Positions 25,701 through 36,791 of a stretch of 64,000 bases of DNA are shown one piece after another. Source of the stretch: Alectoria sarmentosa (lineage: Eukaryota; Ascomycota; Lecanoromycetes; Lecanorales; Parmeliaceae); assembly GCA_009733775.1 (NCBI GenBank), contig WOGZ01000025.1:62001-126000 (forward strand), in the 5' to 3' direction. Under the pieces are notes generated by a model that saw only the letters and a list, made by a program, of their open reading frames with translations, was not told the DNA's origin and searched no databases. Position 1 is the stretch's first letter, and each line of letters begins with the position of its first letter. The translations under genes and the position numbers were made by a program.

Positions 25701-26715
25701 GAATTATGCGCGCATCTTAAATTAAAATATATATATCTTTTTTATTTTATATTTCGTATAATATTTAATAACAATTTTTATTATAATAATATTATTTTGC
25801 TTTATAAATCGTGATTTATAAAAAATATCTTCGTTAAACTTTTTATTATAATAACGTTTTTTTGATATAAATAACGAAATTAATATTTGAAAAGTTTTTA
25901 TTAATTAATTATTATAAATTCGATTGCGAAAATCTTTTATCGTTTGTTATTATCTGATTATATATCGTTTTATAATTTCATGATCGTTTAATAATAACAA
26001 TTTTTCATTTTTCAAGAATGTATGTTTTTTTTCTTTATTATATTTATTATATTTAATTTTAAAACTATTTTAAAAGAAAGTTAATTAATATAATAATTTG
26101 TCATTTCGCTTATAAGAAAAGATTTTTAAAAATATTATAATTATAAAATCATCGTTTTATTAATAAAATTTTAAAGTTATATTGAATTTAATTAAATATA
26201 TAACGTTTTATAATTTTTTCGAATAAATAAAAGATGTATAATGATTAATTTTTAATAAAGTGTTAAGAGATAAATATAATATAAAAGATAATTAATTTAT
26301 TAACGAAAAACTTATTGTTAATAGAATTTACACAAATTAAGATTTTTTTTAAAATCTTATATTTATTATAATAGCATTAAAAAACTATTTTTGTTTAATT
26401 ATTATTACGTTAAAAGCGATAAATAATATATAAAAAATTAGATAAAATAGTAAATAAATAAATAAATAAATAAATGAATAAATGAATAAATTTATTTATT
26501 ATTTATCAAAAAAAAGTTTAAATAAACGTGCGATTAAGTTATTACGTTAACGATTAATAAGATAAATTATTTGAAAACTATTTTCAATATTTGAAAATTG
26601 TTTTTAAATGATCGGCGATGTAAACGTTAAGAAACATTATATTGAGTTAAACGATTGAAAAATTTCCTATTTGAACTTTGTAAAATGCTTTGAAAAAAGT
26701 TGCTAAACCTCTTTA
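22746..26715. mobile_element. 3.97-kb RIP-degraded transposon with TA target duplication
   Basis: The ends face each other: GGAAGGTTTAGCAACTTTTT on the left and, as reverse complement on the right, AAGAGGTTTAGCAACTTTTT, continuing through TTTTACAAAG. TA flanks both sides (22746-22747 and 26714-26715). The whole interior is extremely AT-rich, with surviving cytosines mainly in CpG, the pattern left by RIP. No transposase frame is readable; small frames inside (23135-23335, 23516-23740) are low-complexity. The length would fit an autonomous Tc1/mariner/pogo-type element, but that class is inferred only from the TA duplication. A 442-bp element at 45573-46014 has the same GGGAGGTTTAGCAAC terminus. 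Confidence 0.8.
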
Positions 26716-28140
26716 TTGAAGCTTTTTTTTTTCACAATTTTGTTTCTACAAAATTTTCGCAAAAGTTTCAATGTTATTTCAGACTTGTCTAGACTTCGCT
26801 TCTTGCAACGCGTTCATCCATGACTGACAGCAGAAAAACAATGGAAACTTGAAGCAATCAAGGTCAAGTCAAAAGGTCCCCTATGCGAAGATTTTTGGTA
26901 TTTCATCCCCTTTCTGAGTTTGGGATAAGATTCCTGCGCAAGGCGGTGCTGCAGCTACAATCTTTCGTAAATCATCTTTTGAACCGATTATTAATAATAT
27001 GTGCTGGGGGCGCGGGCTTCCCAATGATGGAAAGCTTGAAAGATCTCTATAATTGATTAATACTTGATTTTTAACGCTCGGAGGAAACCCTCGGAACCTC
27101 TTTTTCCTTTCGAAAATTCTCCAAAGACTCTCCAAGGGTTTCTATCGAAGGGATTATCCTCGCAAGTTCGAAATCATGATACGTGATACATTATATATGA
27201 GATTTCGAGCTTGCTTGACAGCCCCTTCGACAAAAACTTTCGAAGAGCCTTCAAAGAGCTCCGGAGGGAAAGAAGGACTTAAAAAAAAGATCTCATCTAT
27301 CATAAAAGTTCTGATCCATCTGATCAAATTTCATGAAAATATCATTATTCGAAAGCGCGTACTCGAATCTATAACTATATTCATTCATATTATTATCTTA
27401 TTGTATGTGACACGAAAGAAATAAGAAAAAATAAAATGTAAGAAGTTGATGTTCGAGGTTCAACCTTGAAACGTATCCGCGTTTAAATCGAAAATGAAGA
27501 GATAAAATGAGTTTTAGCTTGAGAATCGTGAAATTTGAAGGCCTGATTGATGAAACCTTATTTTAAACATATAGACACTTTTTTTGCATAACTTTTGACC
27601 ATGAAGAAAGCAAGCTTTCCAAAAATACACTGCTTCTTTTAAAAACTAGACGATGCGTTACGTTGAAACCCTACCAGCACCCGCACTCCATACGGTCCAG
27701 GCCACCATAACTTGATGGACCTTTCACCGCGCGAGTGGTGACGCTCCTGCCATATTCGCGCTACACGACCCCTTTGGAATGCCATCGTAGGTCCCGCATT
27801 CACAGCTGCGAAACCTGTCGCAATAGGCAAAGCTCTGCGCCCTTCACTGTCTGTTGCGAAGCAAATTAGGATTCACAAAAGTGGACGCTATCTCTCAATG
27901 TAGACAGCCCCAACTACGCATCGTCATCAGGCGCACCTACCTCCATGGCAACGATTTAGACTCGGTAAATCAGACCTTTGTGGGAGGTGACGGAACAGTC
28001 GAAATTTGGTGGCCTCCCACAGGGGTTTGAGTAGGAAACCGTGCCAAGTCTCGTTTTTTGTTGAAGTTAACCGATATGAAAATATTTCGGGGCGGTTCCG
28101 ACCCTAAGCGATCCCGGAATTACATACCCCGAAGCGACCT
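26716..28140. other. mixed-composition stretch, no supported gene
   Basis: Patches of ordinary composition (27640-28100) alternate with AT-rich patches. Short frames on both strands (26881-27135, 27176-27424, 27639-27830) carry no recognisable motif. The stretch near 26862 begins with GGTCAAGTCAAAAGGT, resembling the terminus of the 145-bp MITE at 10585, so it may include element debris. Confidence 0.4.
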
Positions 28141-28760
28141 CAAAAGAACTTCAAATATTTAATATTTCAACGTATTTTTACGTAACAACCGAACCATCAA
28201 AATAAATAAAATTTGAAAATCATAATCATAAGATAAAGAATATAAATATATCGAAATCTTGAAATTCGTAATTCGAAAATACGTTTAAAAATTAAACTTT
28301 TAATAATTTTTAATAATTTTATTAAAGAAATTATAACTTTGAAAATAATAATGTATTTATAATTAATTTTTTTTTTATATATATATTAAATTATCAATTA
28401 TGATATAATAGTTTAATGTAATATATTTTATAATAAAATCATTTATATAAGAATTATTAAGAGTAAAAAATAACATAAAAATTTATATCATATTTTCCAC
28501 AAAATTGGCCAGCCCAAATCTTATCAAAACTTGATATAATATATTTTAAATTATAATAAATCGATATATATATCTTTTGAGATTTTAGAGGCGGAAATTA
28601 TTGAGGGGAAAAAAGATGAATTTACGTTAATTTAATATTTTATTTTGAACATTTTACATCAACCAAATAGCTAAACTTATGACAAATCGAGAAAAAAATT
28701 CGAATTTTATAACATTTAATTAATAAGTTTCATATATGATGTTTATTCATTGAACGTTGC
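28141..28760. mobile_element. AT-rich RIP-like block
   Basis: A second abrupt AT-rich block with long A/T runs and sparse CpG-retained cytosines. No terminal repeats or coding remnant could be read. It is probably a decayed repeat; the identity is unknown. Confidence 0.4.
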
Positions 28761-29773
28761 GATAGAAAGTTATGTTTAAAAGAAATGATGATGTTTGGAT
28801 AACGATTTACTTAGTATGGGATTCTCATACAAAATAACGATCATGGTACGCTTTACGATGTTTCCTACTCAGACTCTATGGGAGGGGTATGTCGTAATTT
28901 CACCCGGAAAAATAGTTTTTCCGCCACACCATCAATCCACCACCAAACCATCAATTATCAACCCCTCCAGAGTCTGAATTACTGAGTCTAGCAACGATTG
29001 TTGCAGGGGTGGATGATGGGGCTGCTCCGGGTGGTCCTCTCACTACGTATAGTTCTGAACCCTGGGGTTGGGGTTTTGGCAGGGGATGAATTTTTTTGGG
29101 GGGGGGGGGATCTTGAGCAGGTGCGAATGGCAGTTCCTGTGTGGTGGCAAGGGGGTAGGATACGTCGTGATCATGGAGAGCGATTTCGATAAAGGTCATA
29201 ATATAATTTGTGGAGCGTGAACCAATTTCCATTAGCGCTTTTCTCTTGACAAGTAGTGCCAAGCTGCGTTGTCGTAGACTTTCCGATTGTTTGCAGGGCA
29301 GGAATGGAAGGTTTGGTCTGATGTGCTGGCCCGTACCGCTCTCCTTGGCGTCCAGGTTGGAAGGACAGGGCACAACTCATTCAGCGCGCGCAGGCAATGA
29401 GCAACTGTGAAAGCCTAGCCGATAGAGATTACCTTTTTCGTGCCCATAAAGAGAAGATGCTCCACGGCGTGGGCCATCCCTGGCATATCATCTGCATCGC
29501 TAAAGCTTCCGACATTAAACCAAGTCAATTTGAAAGCTAGCATACTTCTAGTGCACATCCACCGCTTATCTTTCCGGGAATTATGGGATCTTCCCGCAAT
29601 TCTTGAGGGTTCTTAGGAAATCCCGGAGTTTTCTGGTAATTCTTGGAAATTCATTACCTGATTTCGGATTTGGACGATTTAGCCAAAATTCCACCGACGG
29701 CGAAAATTTACGGGCCTGGCATGGTGAGGTGGGTAATAAGGGGTGGGTGAGGGGGATGTACGGAGTAATCGTA
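28761..29773. other. intergenic region with small inverted repeats
   Basis: No gene is supported. An imperfect inverted pair (AGACTCTATGGGAGGGGT at 28871-28888 facing ACCCCTCCAGAGTCT at 28961-28975) encloses a smaller hairpin, CGGAAAAATAGTTTTTCCG, at 28905-28923. A G-rich run lies at 29098-29110. Confidence 0.45.
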
Positions 29774-29998
29774 CACGCGGGTAGCAAAAAAGCTCGCACA
29801 CCCTTAAATCGCGAAGGTCTTGACAACTTCGCAACGAATAGTTTTCGGTTGATAATTTCAGTTCAAAATCTCTGGAGAAATATCTCTTTTACATTGTACA
29901 AGGCACATTTTTTTCTATTGCTGTCGTGGTTGGTAAGTTGTGATTCCTTGAAATAATTCGGGGTGTCACGGTGTGCGGGCTTTTTTGCTACCCGCGTG
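29774..29998. mobile_element. MITE family A, copy 1 (225 bp)
   Basis: The termini are 29-bp inverted repeats with one mismatch (CACGCGGGTAGCAAAAAAGC on the left and the same as reverse complement on the right, then YCGCACACC). The interior is non-coding. A diverged copy lies at about 48155-48498 and shares AAGGTCT, TTGGTAAG, AATAATT-GGGGTGT and the TTTTTTGCTA-CCCGC terminus. I could not identify a clean target duplication. Confidence 0.75.
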
Positions 29999-30002
29999 CC
30001 GT

Positions 30003-30056
30003 AGCATAATAAGTACTAAGGCGTGGGGTCCTTACGCGCCTTAGTACGATTATGCT
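30003..30056. repeat. 54-bp perfect-arm hairpin next to MITE A
   Basis: The left arm (AGCATAATAAGTACTAAGGC and one more base) faces its inverted copy (CGCCTTAGTACGATTATGCT), separated by 13 bases. It begins five bases after the right terminus of the MITE A copy. It may be a fold-back mini-element or an extension of the MITE end. Confidence 0.6.
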
Positions 30057-30357
30057 CGGACCCTGAATTTGTAGAATGTAACTTAGTCATCATACAACAA
30101 TATGGATGTAACTTATCCTATTGAGATTCCGAGTCGAGGAATTGACGCTCGTACACGAAGAAATGCTCTCACCAGATGCGCTTCTTCAAGAGACTGTCAA
30201 GAGGATTTTCATATTCCGATATTTTTATCGACGTTCAAATTTCACGAGATCCCTCAGAAACGAGCATCTCAGGATTCTGAACATCAGTCGACATTTTAGT
30301 ATTCATATAATCGTGCCACGCACTTAGCTCGCCAGCTCCCTAAATCGTCGCTGCAAA

Positions 30358-30486
30358 TGATTGGCTGTTCTTACGGTCACCTCAAGAAAGTTGCTCCTGA
30401 TTGGCTGTTGTTACAGTCACCTTAAGAAAGTTGCTCCTGATTGGCTGTTCTTACGGTCACCTTAAGAAAGTTGCTCCTGATTGGCT
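30358..30486 (+). promoter_or_regulatory. 40-bp tandem repeats with four CCAAT boxes upstream of Z4
   Basis: Three complete 40-bp units and a fourth partial unit each begin TGATTGGCT, the reverse complement of AGCCAATCA, the core recognised by the CCAAT-binding (Hap/NF-Y) complex. The four ATTGG cores start at 30360, 30400, 30440 and 30480. Units differ by only a few bases. The array ends about 140 bp upstream of the Z4 start codon and about 85 bp upstream of its TATA box. Binding by the Hap complex is inferred from the motif. Confidence 0.75.
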
Positions 30487-30572
30487 ACTACTCTTAAAGA
30501 TATACGGAATTTGTACATCCAAAATCTAGAGGCAGGCTGAGGGACAATGGCCGTGGCCAGTGATGCTCCGTT

Positions 30573-30579
30573 TATAAAA
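30573..30579 (+). promoter_or_regulatory. TATA box of Z4
   Basis: TATAAAA lies 51 bp upstream of the Z4 start codon and downstream of the CCAAT repeats, the expected order for a fungal core promoter. Confidence 0.55.
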
Positions 30580-30623
30580 GCTTTCGCCCTTCATGTCTCT
30601 CTTTCTGCATCCGCAGGTACGCA

Positions 30624-32169
30624 ATGGACTCCAACTTCCAGGATCGCGCCGTTCAATTGGCCGATGCCCGATTAGTCAGCACTTGTACCACCTCTGATGC
30701 TACCCAAGTACAGCGCCACCCTCGCGCTGAAGCAATTAATATCCTGAAAGAGGAGGATGATGGCGACATCTTTGCATGGCTCAAGCTTGCTCGATCGCTG
30801 GAGCGAAGCCTTCAATCTCGCTCTCATCAAGCATGCCTAACACTCGACCAAGTCCGAGCTATCGCAGCCTTGCGGCATTGCACAAGCAATGACATTAGCG
30901 CTTGGTTGCATCTCGCTCGTAGCCCTAGTACGTGAATGAGCACTAAAGAATGACCGAAAGCTGACTCTTCTGATAGGCTTTCTTGGGACTGGGGTGGTCT
31001 CCGTGTCGCCTCAAGTCCACAACGATGCAACCGACCAAGGGCACACAGCGCCATCCACCTCGTCTGATGCGAGGTTTCCAGGCCCAGTCGACCGTTCATC
31101 TGGTCATAAGCCCAAACAACAAGCGGCTACCCAGAATTCCTTAAAGCTACCTTCCCCTACGGCGACCATTTTCCCCCCTCAAGCAAAGCCCAAGTACTGC
31201 TGTACCCTTTGTGGCTACGTCAGACCCTTCAAGAACCAATCCGACTGGAAGAAACATGAAAGGGAGCATGATACGACCTACTTCTGTATGCTCAAGGGGC
31301 CAAGGGAACGTACGCCACACGGGGCTCAATGTTCGTTCTGCGGGATTCTAAATCCACACGATGATCATCTCTTGGAGCACAACGCTCAAGCGTGTCTCGA
31401 AAGAATACCTGGATCTTTTTCTTGTAAAAGACGGCGTGACATGGTCAACCATTTGGGCAAAATACATGGTATCCACCCCAAGTCTCGGGGTGAAGCAATC
31501 GCAGTGAAGTGGAAGCACACTGTGGAGAAGCGAGCCTGGTCTTGTGGCTTCTGCATCAAATATTTCTTCACCTTTCACGATCGCCTGAGCCATATCGCTA
31601 CCCAGCATTTCGAACGTGGTCAAACAATCCAGGAGTGGGACAACACTAACGTCATTCAAGGTCTTCTTCAACAGTCGAGTATGATCAAAGCTTGGAAAGA
31701 TAAGATGGCATCCTTGCCGGCTTGGGAAGTCGAAGACATCATCTGGGTGAGAGATGCCATCAAAGATTTACAACATGATCTTGAAGTAGGGCCAAACGAC
31801 GAGAAGAGCGCGATAGACCTGGCGGAAGCAGCCTACATTGCATGTCGGTTGAATTGGGGCATGGGAACCCAACGAGCCTTGGCAGTCTCTGAGGCAAAGT
31901 CTGAAGAGGCATTTGTCGCGCTCTCATTCTTACCAAATCAATCTCAGGCGCTGCAGGTATCTGCACCTGAACTTGGTTTCAACCACCATCAGTCTCTATC
32001 AGCAGGCCAAGGAGTCAGCAAAGCTTCTCCTAGTGGTCCGGCAACTCAGACCATCGTGAACTACGACTATAGCAGCGCATCCTTGTTCGATTTGAACGAC
32101 AGTGAGAGTATAGGCCCGGTTCCCTCGCCGTTCTTTTCTCAGCAGACTCAGTCAATCACTGAGCATTAG
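30624..32169 (+). CDS. Z4: zinc-finger family protein, two exons
   Basis: Exons 30624-30927 and 30977-32169 give 498 residues. The 49-nt phase-1 intron has the clearest signals of the family: GTACGT donor, CTGAC branch, GATAG acceptor. Exon 1 carries both repeats (DIFAWLKLARSLE, then ALRHCTSNDISAWLHLARS). Exon 2 has YCCTLCGYVRPFKN with WKKHEREH, CSFCGILNPHDDHLLEH with a following Cys, FSCKRRRDMVNHLGKIHG, and CGFCIKYFFTFHDRLSHIATQH. After these come EWDNTNVIQGLLQQ and LEVGPNDEKSA, then a short Ser/Gln-rich tail. It is the most regular member and a good family reference. The strong upstream repeat promoter suggests regulated expression. Nuclear nucleic-acid binding is inferred. Confidence 0.87.
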
Positions 32170-33701
32170 AGTGACGACAACAATTGGTGTGGAGGCCTTG
32201 GGAATGACGTGGAAGAAAGCCAAGTCTAGTCAGAAACGACTCACGAAATAGGATTCGATAGTGTGTTCATACGAAGATGATATGAGGACGTCGGAAAGGT
32301 TGGAAAAAGTCAAGGTTTCGGCTACACCATAGACTATTTCATTCTTCCTGTTTGTTCCTCTTAGAAATCTTTTCCTTGCACTTATATCTGTTACTCTACC
32401 TTGCATACACTGAAATGATTTACGAAATTCTCTTCCATGAACAAGTCCAACGGTTAAGGAGTTGCTGATGTGAGATCATCCTGGCGTACTGCCTTTTGCA
32501 CATACTCCTAAGCCTTCTGCTCATCATTCTAGCCCAGACTCACCTTACATGTCCATCTTGCGCCGTCCAAAGCGCTTCGCGCAAGAAGCCCCTTCTGCCC
32601 GGAACGCTTTTTTGAATTTCCAACGAGAATCACCTTATCCTCGAGCATGGGATTCCAGACGCTCGACACTGAAATATCTCGTCGACAAGCCCACGAAATT
32701 AGCGATGCATTTCATGGGCGACAAGTCGGCGATTGCGGACAAAGAGTGACATCTCGTTGCGAGAAAAATGCTACAGCCACACCAGAATCGTGAAACAACA
32801 TGACGGGTGAAAAGAGGTTCCGCAGTCGAGAGAGCAAATTCTCGGTGCTTGTATTAGCTACGCCTGGAAATGTCTTCATTTACAACAGTCCGAGCTCATC
32901 GCGATGGTGGGTATGAGGCATTATCTCCTTCCTGTACAATTCATTTTATTCTCGCTTTCTCCCAAGCCTACCATAAGTGTACTAGGCAAATCTTTGGTTG
33001 GACCCTGACGACAGATAAACATCCTGTCAGATAATTTGATTCGTCGATCTTCTCCGGGGGAATCTCCGGCTGGAAGGATAGATATTAGGCCGAGACACGG
33101 CATGCGGCACAACCCAATCCCATCTTCGCTGCCTACTTCCTACTCTTTCGCCACATACACCATGTCCATGCACATATGGTCAAAGCGCCCTTCTCAATGC
33201 TGATAATGTTGACTTGCATGTAGGTGGGCATCTTGGCCTTTTCGACACACCGTTGGCTAGCCGTCTTTGCCGGCGGAGAAGACAAGGCTAACAAAGCTCG
33301 CGCCCCCATCACATATTATGGTATGGGATTTGATGCGCAGTGGTATGGTGCGCGGTGTAGTGGTATGGGACTCGATGTACGATGCAGTGGTATGAGATTT
33401 ATGTGTTTTGAATCTGAATATCTATTTTTCCGAGGCCGTTCATTGACGTGTCTTGTATTAGATAGATCAACATGACCTAAGCCTTACCCATCGCCATGAT
33501 CGATTGCCATGGTAGATCATGATGATGATCTACCTACCCGCAAGCCGAATACGAGGAATACTGACCCGCAGTCCCACTGTTCTGAATGTTCACTCTTTAC
33601 TTTCTTCACTATCCCACCTATCTCTCATTTCATCTCCTTCATCATTTACTCACCGTGTTCCTCCATCACCAAGCGCATTGTACAATCATCGCAAACAAGC
33701 T
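32170..33701. other. intergenic region between Z4 and the MFS gene
   Basis: No gene is supported. At 33325-33395 short near-repeats around TGGTATGGGA/TTTGATG (dispersed three to four times) form a weak tandem pattern. The final 200 bases, pyrimidine-rich, are probably the MFS promoter and leader. Confidence 0.45.
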
Positions 33702-35650
33702 ATGGTCAACATACCAACGACTGCGATGCGGTCTGAGAACGCCAAGCCACCGGCTCCAGCATCCAACCACGAATCCTCCGACATAGAAAACCTTGCCGTT
33801 ACCACCGTCAAAACTCCCCTCGCAGACTCACCACGTCCCGTCCACGGATGGAAATGGGGACTCGCAGGCAAGCAGAACACAGCCAATTCCAACTGAGACA
33901 TGCGAACATCAATAACTTCTCACCAGTCTCCGCCATCCTCTCGAGCGTCTTCTTCTTCTCCCTCGATCAAACCATAGTCGCAGATATCATCCCTGACATA
34001 GTCGAACACTTCGGTGCAGTCCAAAAGTTACCATGGATATCCGTGACCCTCCTCCTCGCAGCTGCCGGCACCATCAATTTCTGGTACAGTCCCCCACCAT
34101 TCCACTCACTCACCTCATGCCTCAAATCCTGACGAATTCTTCAAGGGCCAAAGTGTACGGCCAATTCGACCCGAAATGGCTTTACATATACTGCGTCCTT
34201 GGCTTCGAGATCGGCTCCGCAGTCTGCGGTGCCGCCCCCTCGATGAATGCTCTGATCATCGGCCGTGCAATTGCCGGCCTTGGTGGTGCAGGCATGTATT
34301 TGGGTGTCATAATGCTGCTCTCAATCTTCACAACCGAAACCGAACGCCCCAACTACTTTGCCATGCTTGGCGGAATTTTCGGCATAGGCACAGTGTTTGT
34401 CTTGCCTTTCTACCCCGGCCTTCCAATCAAATCCCAATCACATTGTAGCTGCTAAATATTACACCCGCAGCCTTGGTCCTATCGTTGGTGGCGCCTTCGC
34501 AGACAGCAGCGCCACCTGGCGCTGGGCCTTCTACATTAACCTATGCATCGGAGGCCTTTTCGCCCCCATTTACTTCCTCTACCTCCCCTCGCGCGACCCC
34601 CGCCCTGGAGCCTCTTTCCTCTCCCGTTGCCGTGAGATCGACTACCTCGGCACCCTCCTCCAAATTGGCGCCTTCGTCTCGGGCATCATGGCCATCTCCT
34701 TCGGCGGCGTCCTTTACGCCTGGAACAGCGCAACGATCATCGCGCTCTTCATCCTCTCCGGTGTGCTCTTCATCGTCCTCGCCCTCCAACAAACATTCAC
34801 CATCCTAACAACCCTCCCCCGCCGCGTCTTTCCCATCCACTATGTGACCCAAAAGGAAATGGCCATCCTTTTTGTCCAAATCGCCCTGGGCTCCACCAAT
34901 TCCTTCATCGCCATCTACTTCATCCCACTCTACTTCCAATTCGTACAATCGGACCAAGCCCTCCGTTCCGGCGTCCGCCTCCTCCCCTACATCATTCCCC
35001 TCGTCTTCGCCACGTTGCTCAACGGCGCTTTGATGGAGAAACTTAAGTACTACCTCCCCTGGTTCCTAACCGGCGGCCTCCTCATCATCGTCAGCAATGT
35101 CATGCTCTTCCACATCTCCCTCACCACCAGTACCGCCTACATCTACGCCGCGCTCGTCTTTGGCGGGCTGGGCACCGGCCTCTTCATCAACGCGCCCTTT
35201 GCGATCGCGCAGTGGCTCGTCCCACCCGAGGAAATCGCCCTGGCCGTCGGCTTTATCACGTGCGCGCAGGTTGCCGGAGTCACCATCTCTCTCGCCATGG
35301 CCAACGCCGTTTTTCTCAATCTCGCAGAGAACGCCATCACGGACTTGCTTCCCGGGGTGGCGAAAGCGGACGTGCAGGCTGCGATTACGGGGGCCGGAGG
35401 CGCGTTTTTGAGGACGCTGGATCCGGGAATGCAGAGGAGGGTGCTCGAGGCTACTGTGGTGGCGATTCAGAGGGTCTTTGTGTTGGGGATCACCGCGGGG
35501 GTGATGGTGGTTGTGTTGGCGTTGGGGATGAGTCGGGCGGCTATCGAGTTGGGTGGGCCCGAGGGGGTTGCGGGGGCGATTGAGGAAGCGGATCGGGAGG
35601 AGAAGGGCCGGGAGACGGAGCGACGAGTGACGATAGGGGGTGGGACTTGA
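33702..35650 (+). CDS. MFS efflux transporter, DHA2/Tri12-like, four exons
   Basis: Exons 33702-33867, 33927-34083, 34146-34394 and 34471-35650 give 583 residues. Intron 1 is a GC-AG intron (CAG|GCAAGC), introns 2 and 3 are GT-AG, and all three junctions keep one frame; the third rebuilds GTVLGPIVGG, which is interrupted in the genomic sequence. The protein has a short hydrophilic N-terminus, then about 14 membrane segments starting with LDQTIVADIIPDIVEHFG. The GRAIAGLGGAGMYLG helix lies near residue 146. The C-terminus is charged (EEADREEKGRE). The family exports drugs, toxins or siderophores by proton antiport at the plasma membrane; the substrate cannot be told here. Wobble positions are C-rich over most of exon 4, then G-rich, unlike the neighbouring zinc-finger genes. 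Start: first ATG giving a normal-length N-terminus; an in-frame upstream ATG exists at 33519. Confidence 0.88.
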
Positions 35651-36791
35651 ATACCTTGCCCTCAAACAATATGACCTTGGTGTTTAATAGAGGGAAGGAA
35701 GCCTTGATTGACAAGTTCAGAGGTGGGATAGGTTTAGAAGGACGTCACAGGCCGCGCATTTATATACTTCGGTGCTTGAGCACTCGGCTCACTTTCCCTT
35801 CTCGTACATACGGTCGGCCGGATAGTCTTTCCGCGTTGCAGGGATACCCAATACCAAATACTCCGCAAGATGTCTTAGGTACTTCAGATGCCGTTTTGCG
35901 CCAGCGGCCCGATTGGAACAGTCTCATGATAAGCTAGTGCTAGCATCATTACTAGTTCCAGATCGAGTTGGTTAAGACATTTGCTACCACAATTCGCAAA
36001 GGATCATTTTGACCGTTCTCGGCTAGATTTGTACGGACCGCCTTTGAGACTTTGAATATCGGAGAATAGCTGACACATCGAATGCACACATAAGGTGTAC
36101 TGCACTGATCGTTCCAGGTTTGTGTGCTCTGTTTTGGCTCCTATTGGCTATCTTGATCTCGAGACTGAATTTTTCGGCGTGGCCATTGTCATTTATAGCA
36201 TAGCCGTCAAGTCACAGTTCCAGACAAGAAGTGCCATTGTCTATGGCATGTCCTACCAAACCAAGTGCTTCACGTAGGCGGAAACATCAAATGAGATTTT
36301 CGAGAGACGCATGCCATGAGTTATACCGGCGATTGTAAGTTATGAGAAGCGACTGCCATCAATCGAGGTGCTAAGACAGGATGTCGTAAAAGCGGTACGA
36401 TCCTTGAAAGATTGACACGATAGAAAGTGCTCAATCGGAAGTATTCTCATCAAGGGAACGGTAGGGTTTCTCGAGACCGTACCGGTGATCGAGCGCTTCG
36501 GCCCATGATATTTCCTTCCAGAGTCCTACTTTTGGTCCACCATAGGACATCTGATCTATCAAACACCACTGAATAAACAGGGGCCTGCCTCAAACACATA
36601 CCCTCTGACCGAATATGAGAACCTCTCCCGAGATGGCGAAGACGGTCAAGAATCAAAACGGCACCTCCACAGACACGAGTGCACTGCTAAGGATGCAGTA
36701 CCACTGACAGGTAACATGGAACAGCCCTAGTCAAATAGCCTCTCGGGTGAGTCTGGAGTCAGATTTGGTCATCCCTCGGCTCCATTGCCAC
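35651..36791. other. intergenic region, no supported gene
   Basis: Short frames only, with no recognisable motif. It contains the 3' region of the transporter gene. Confidence 0.5.

Noticed and set aside
28871..28975. Inverted pair as a further MITE
   Set aside because: Arms are short and gapped, with no target duplication; kept only as a hairpin in the region note.
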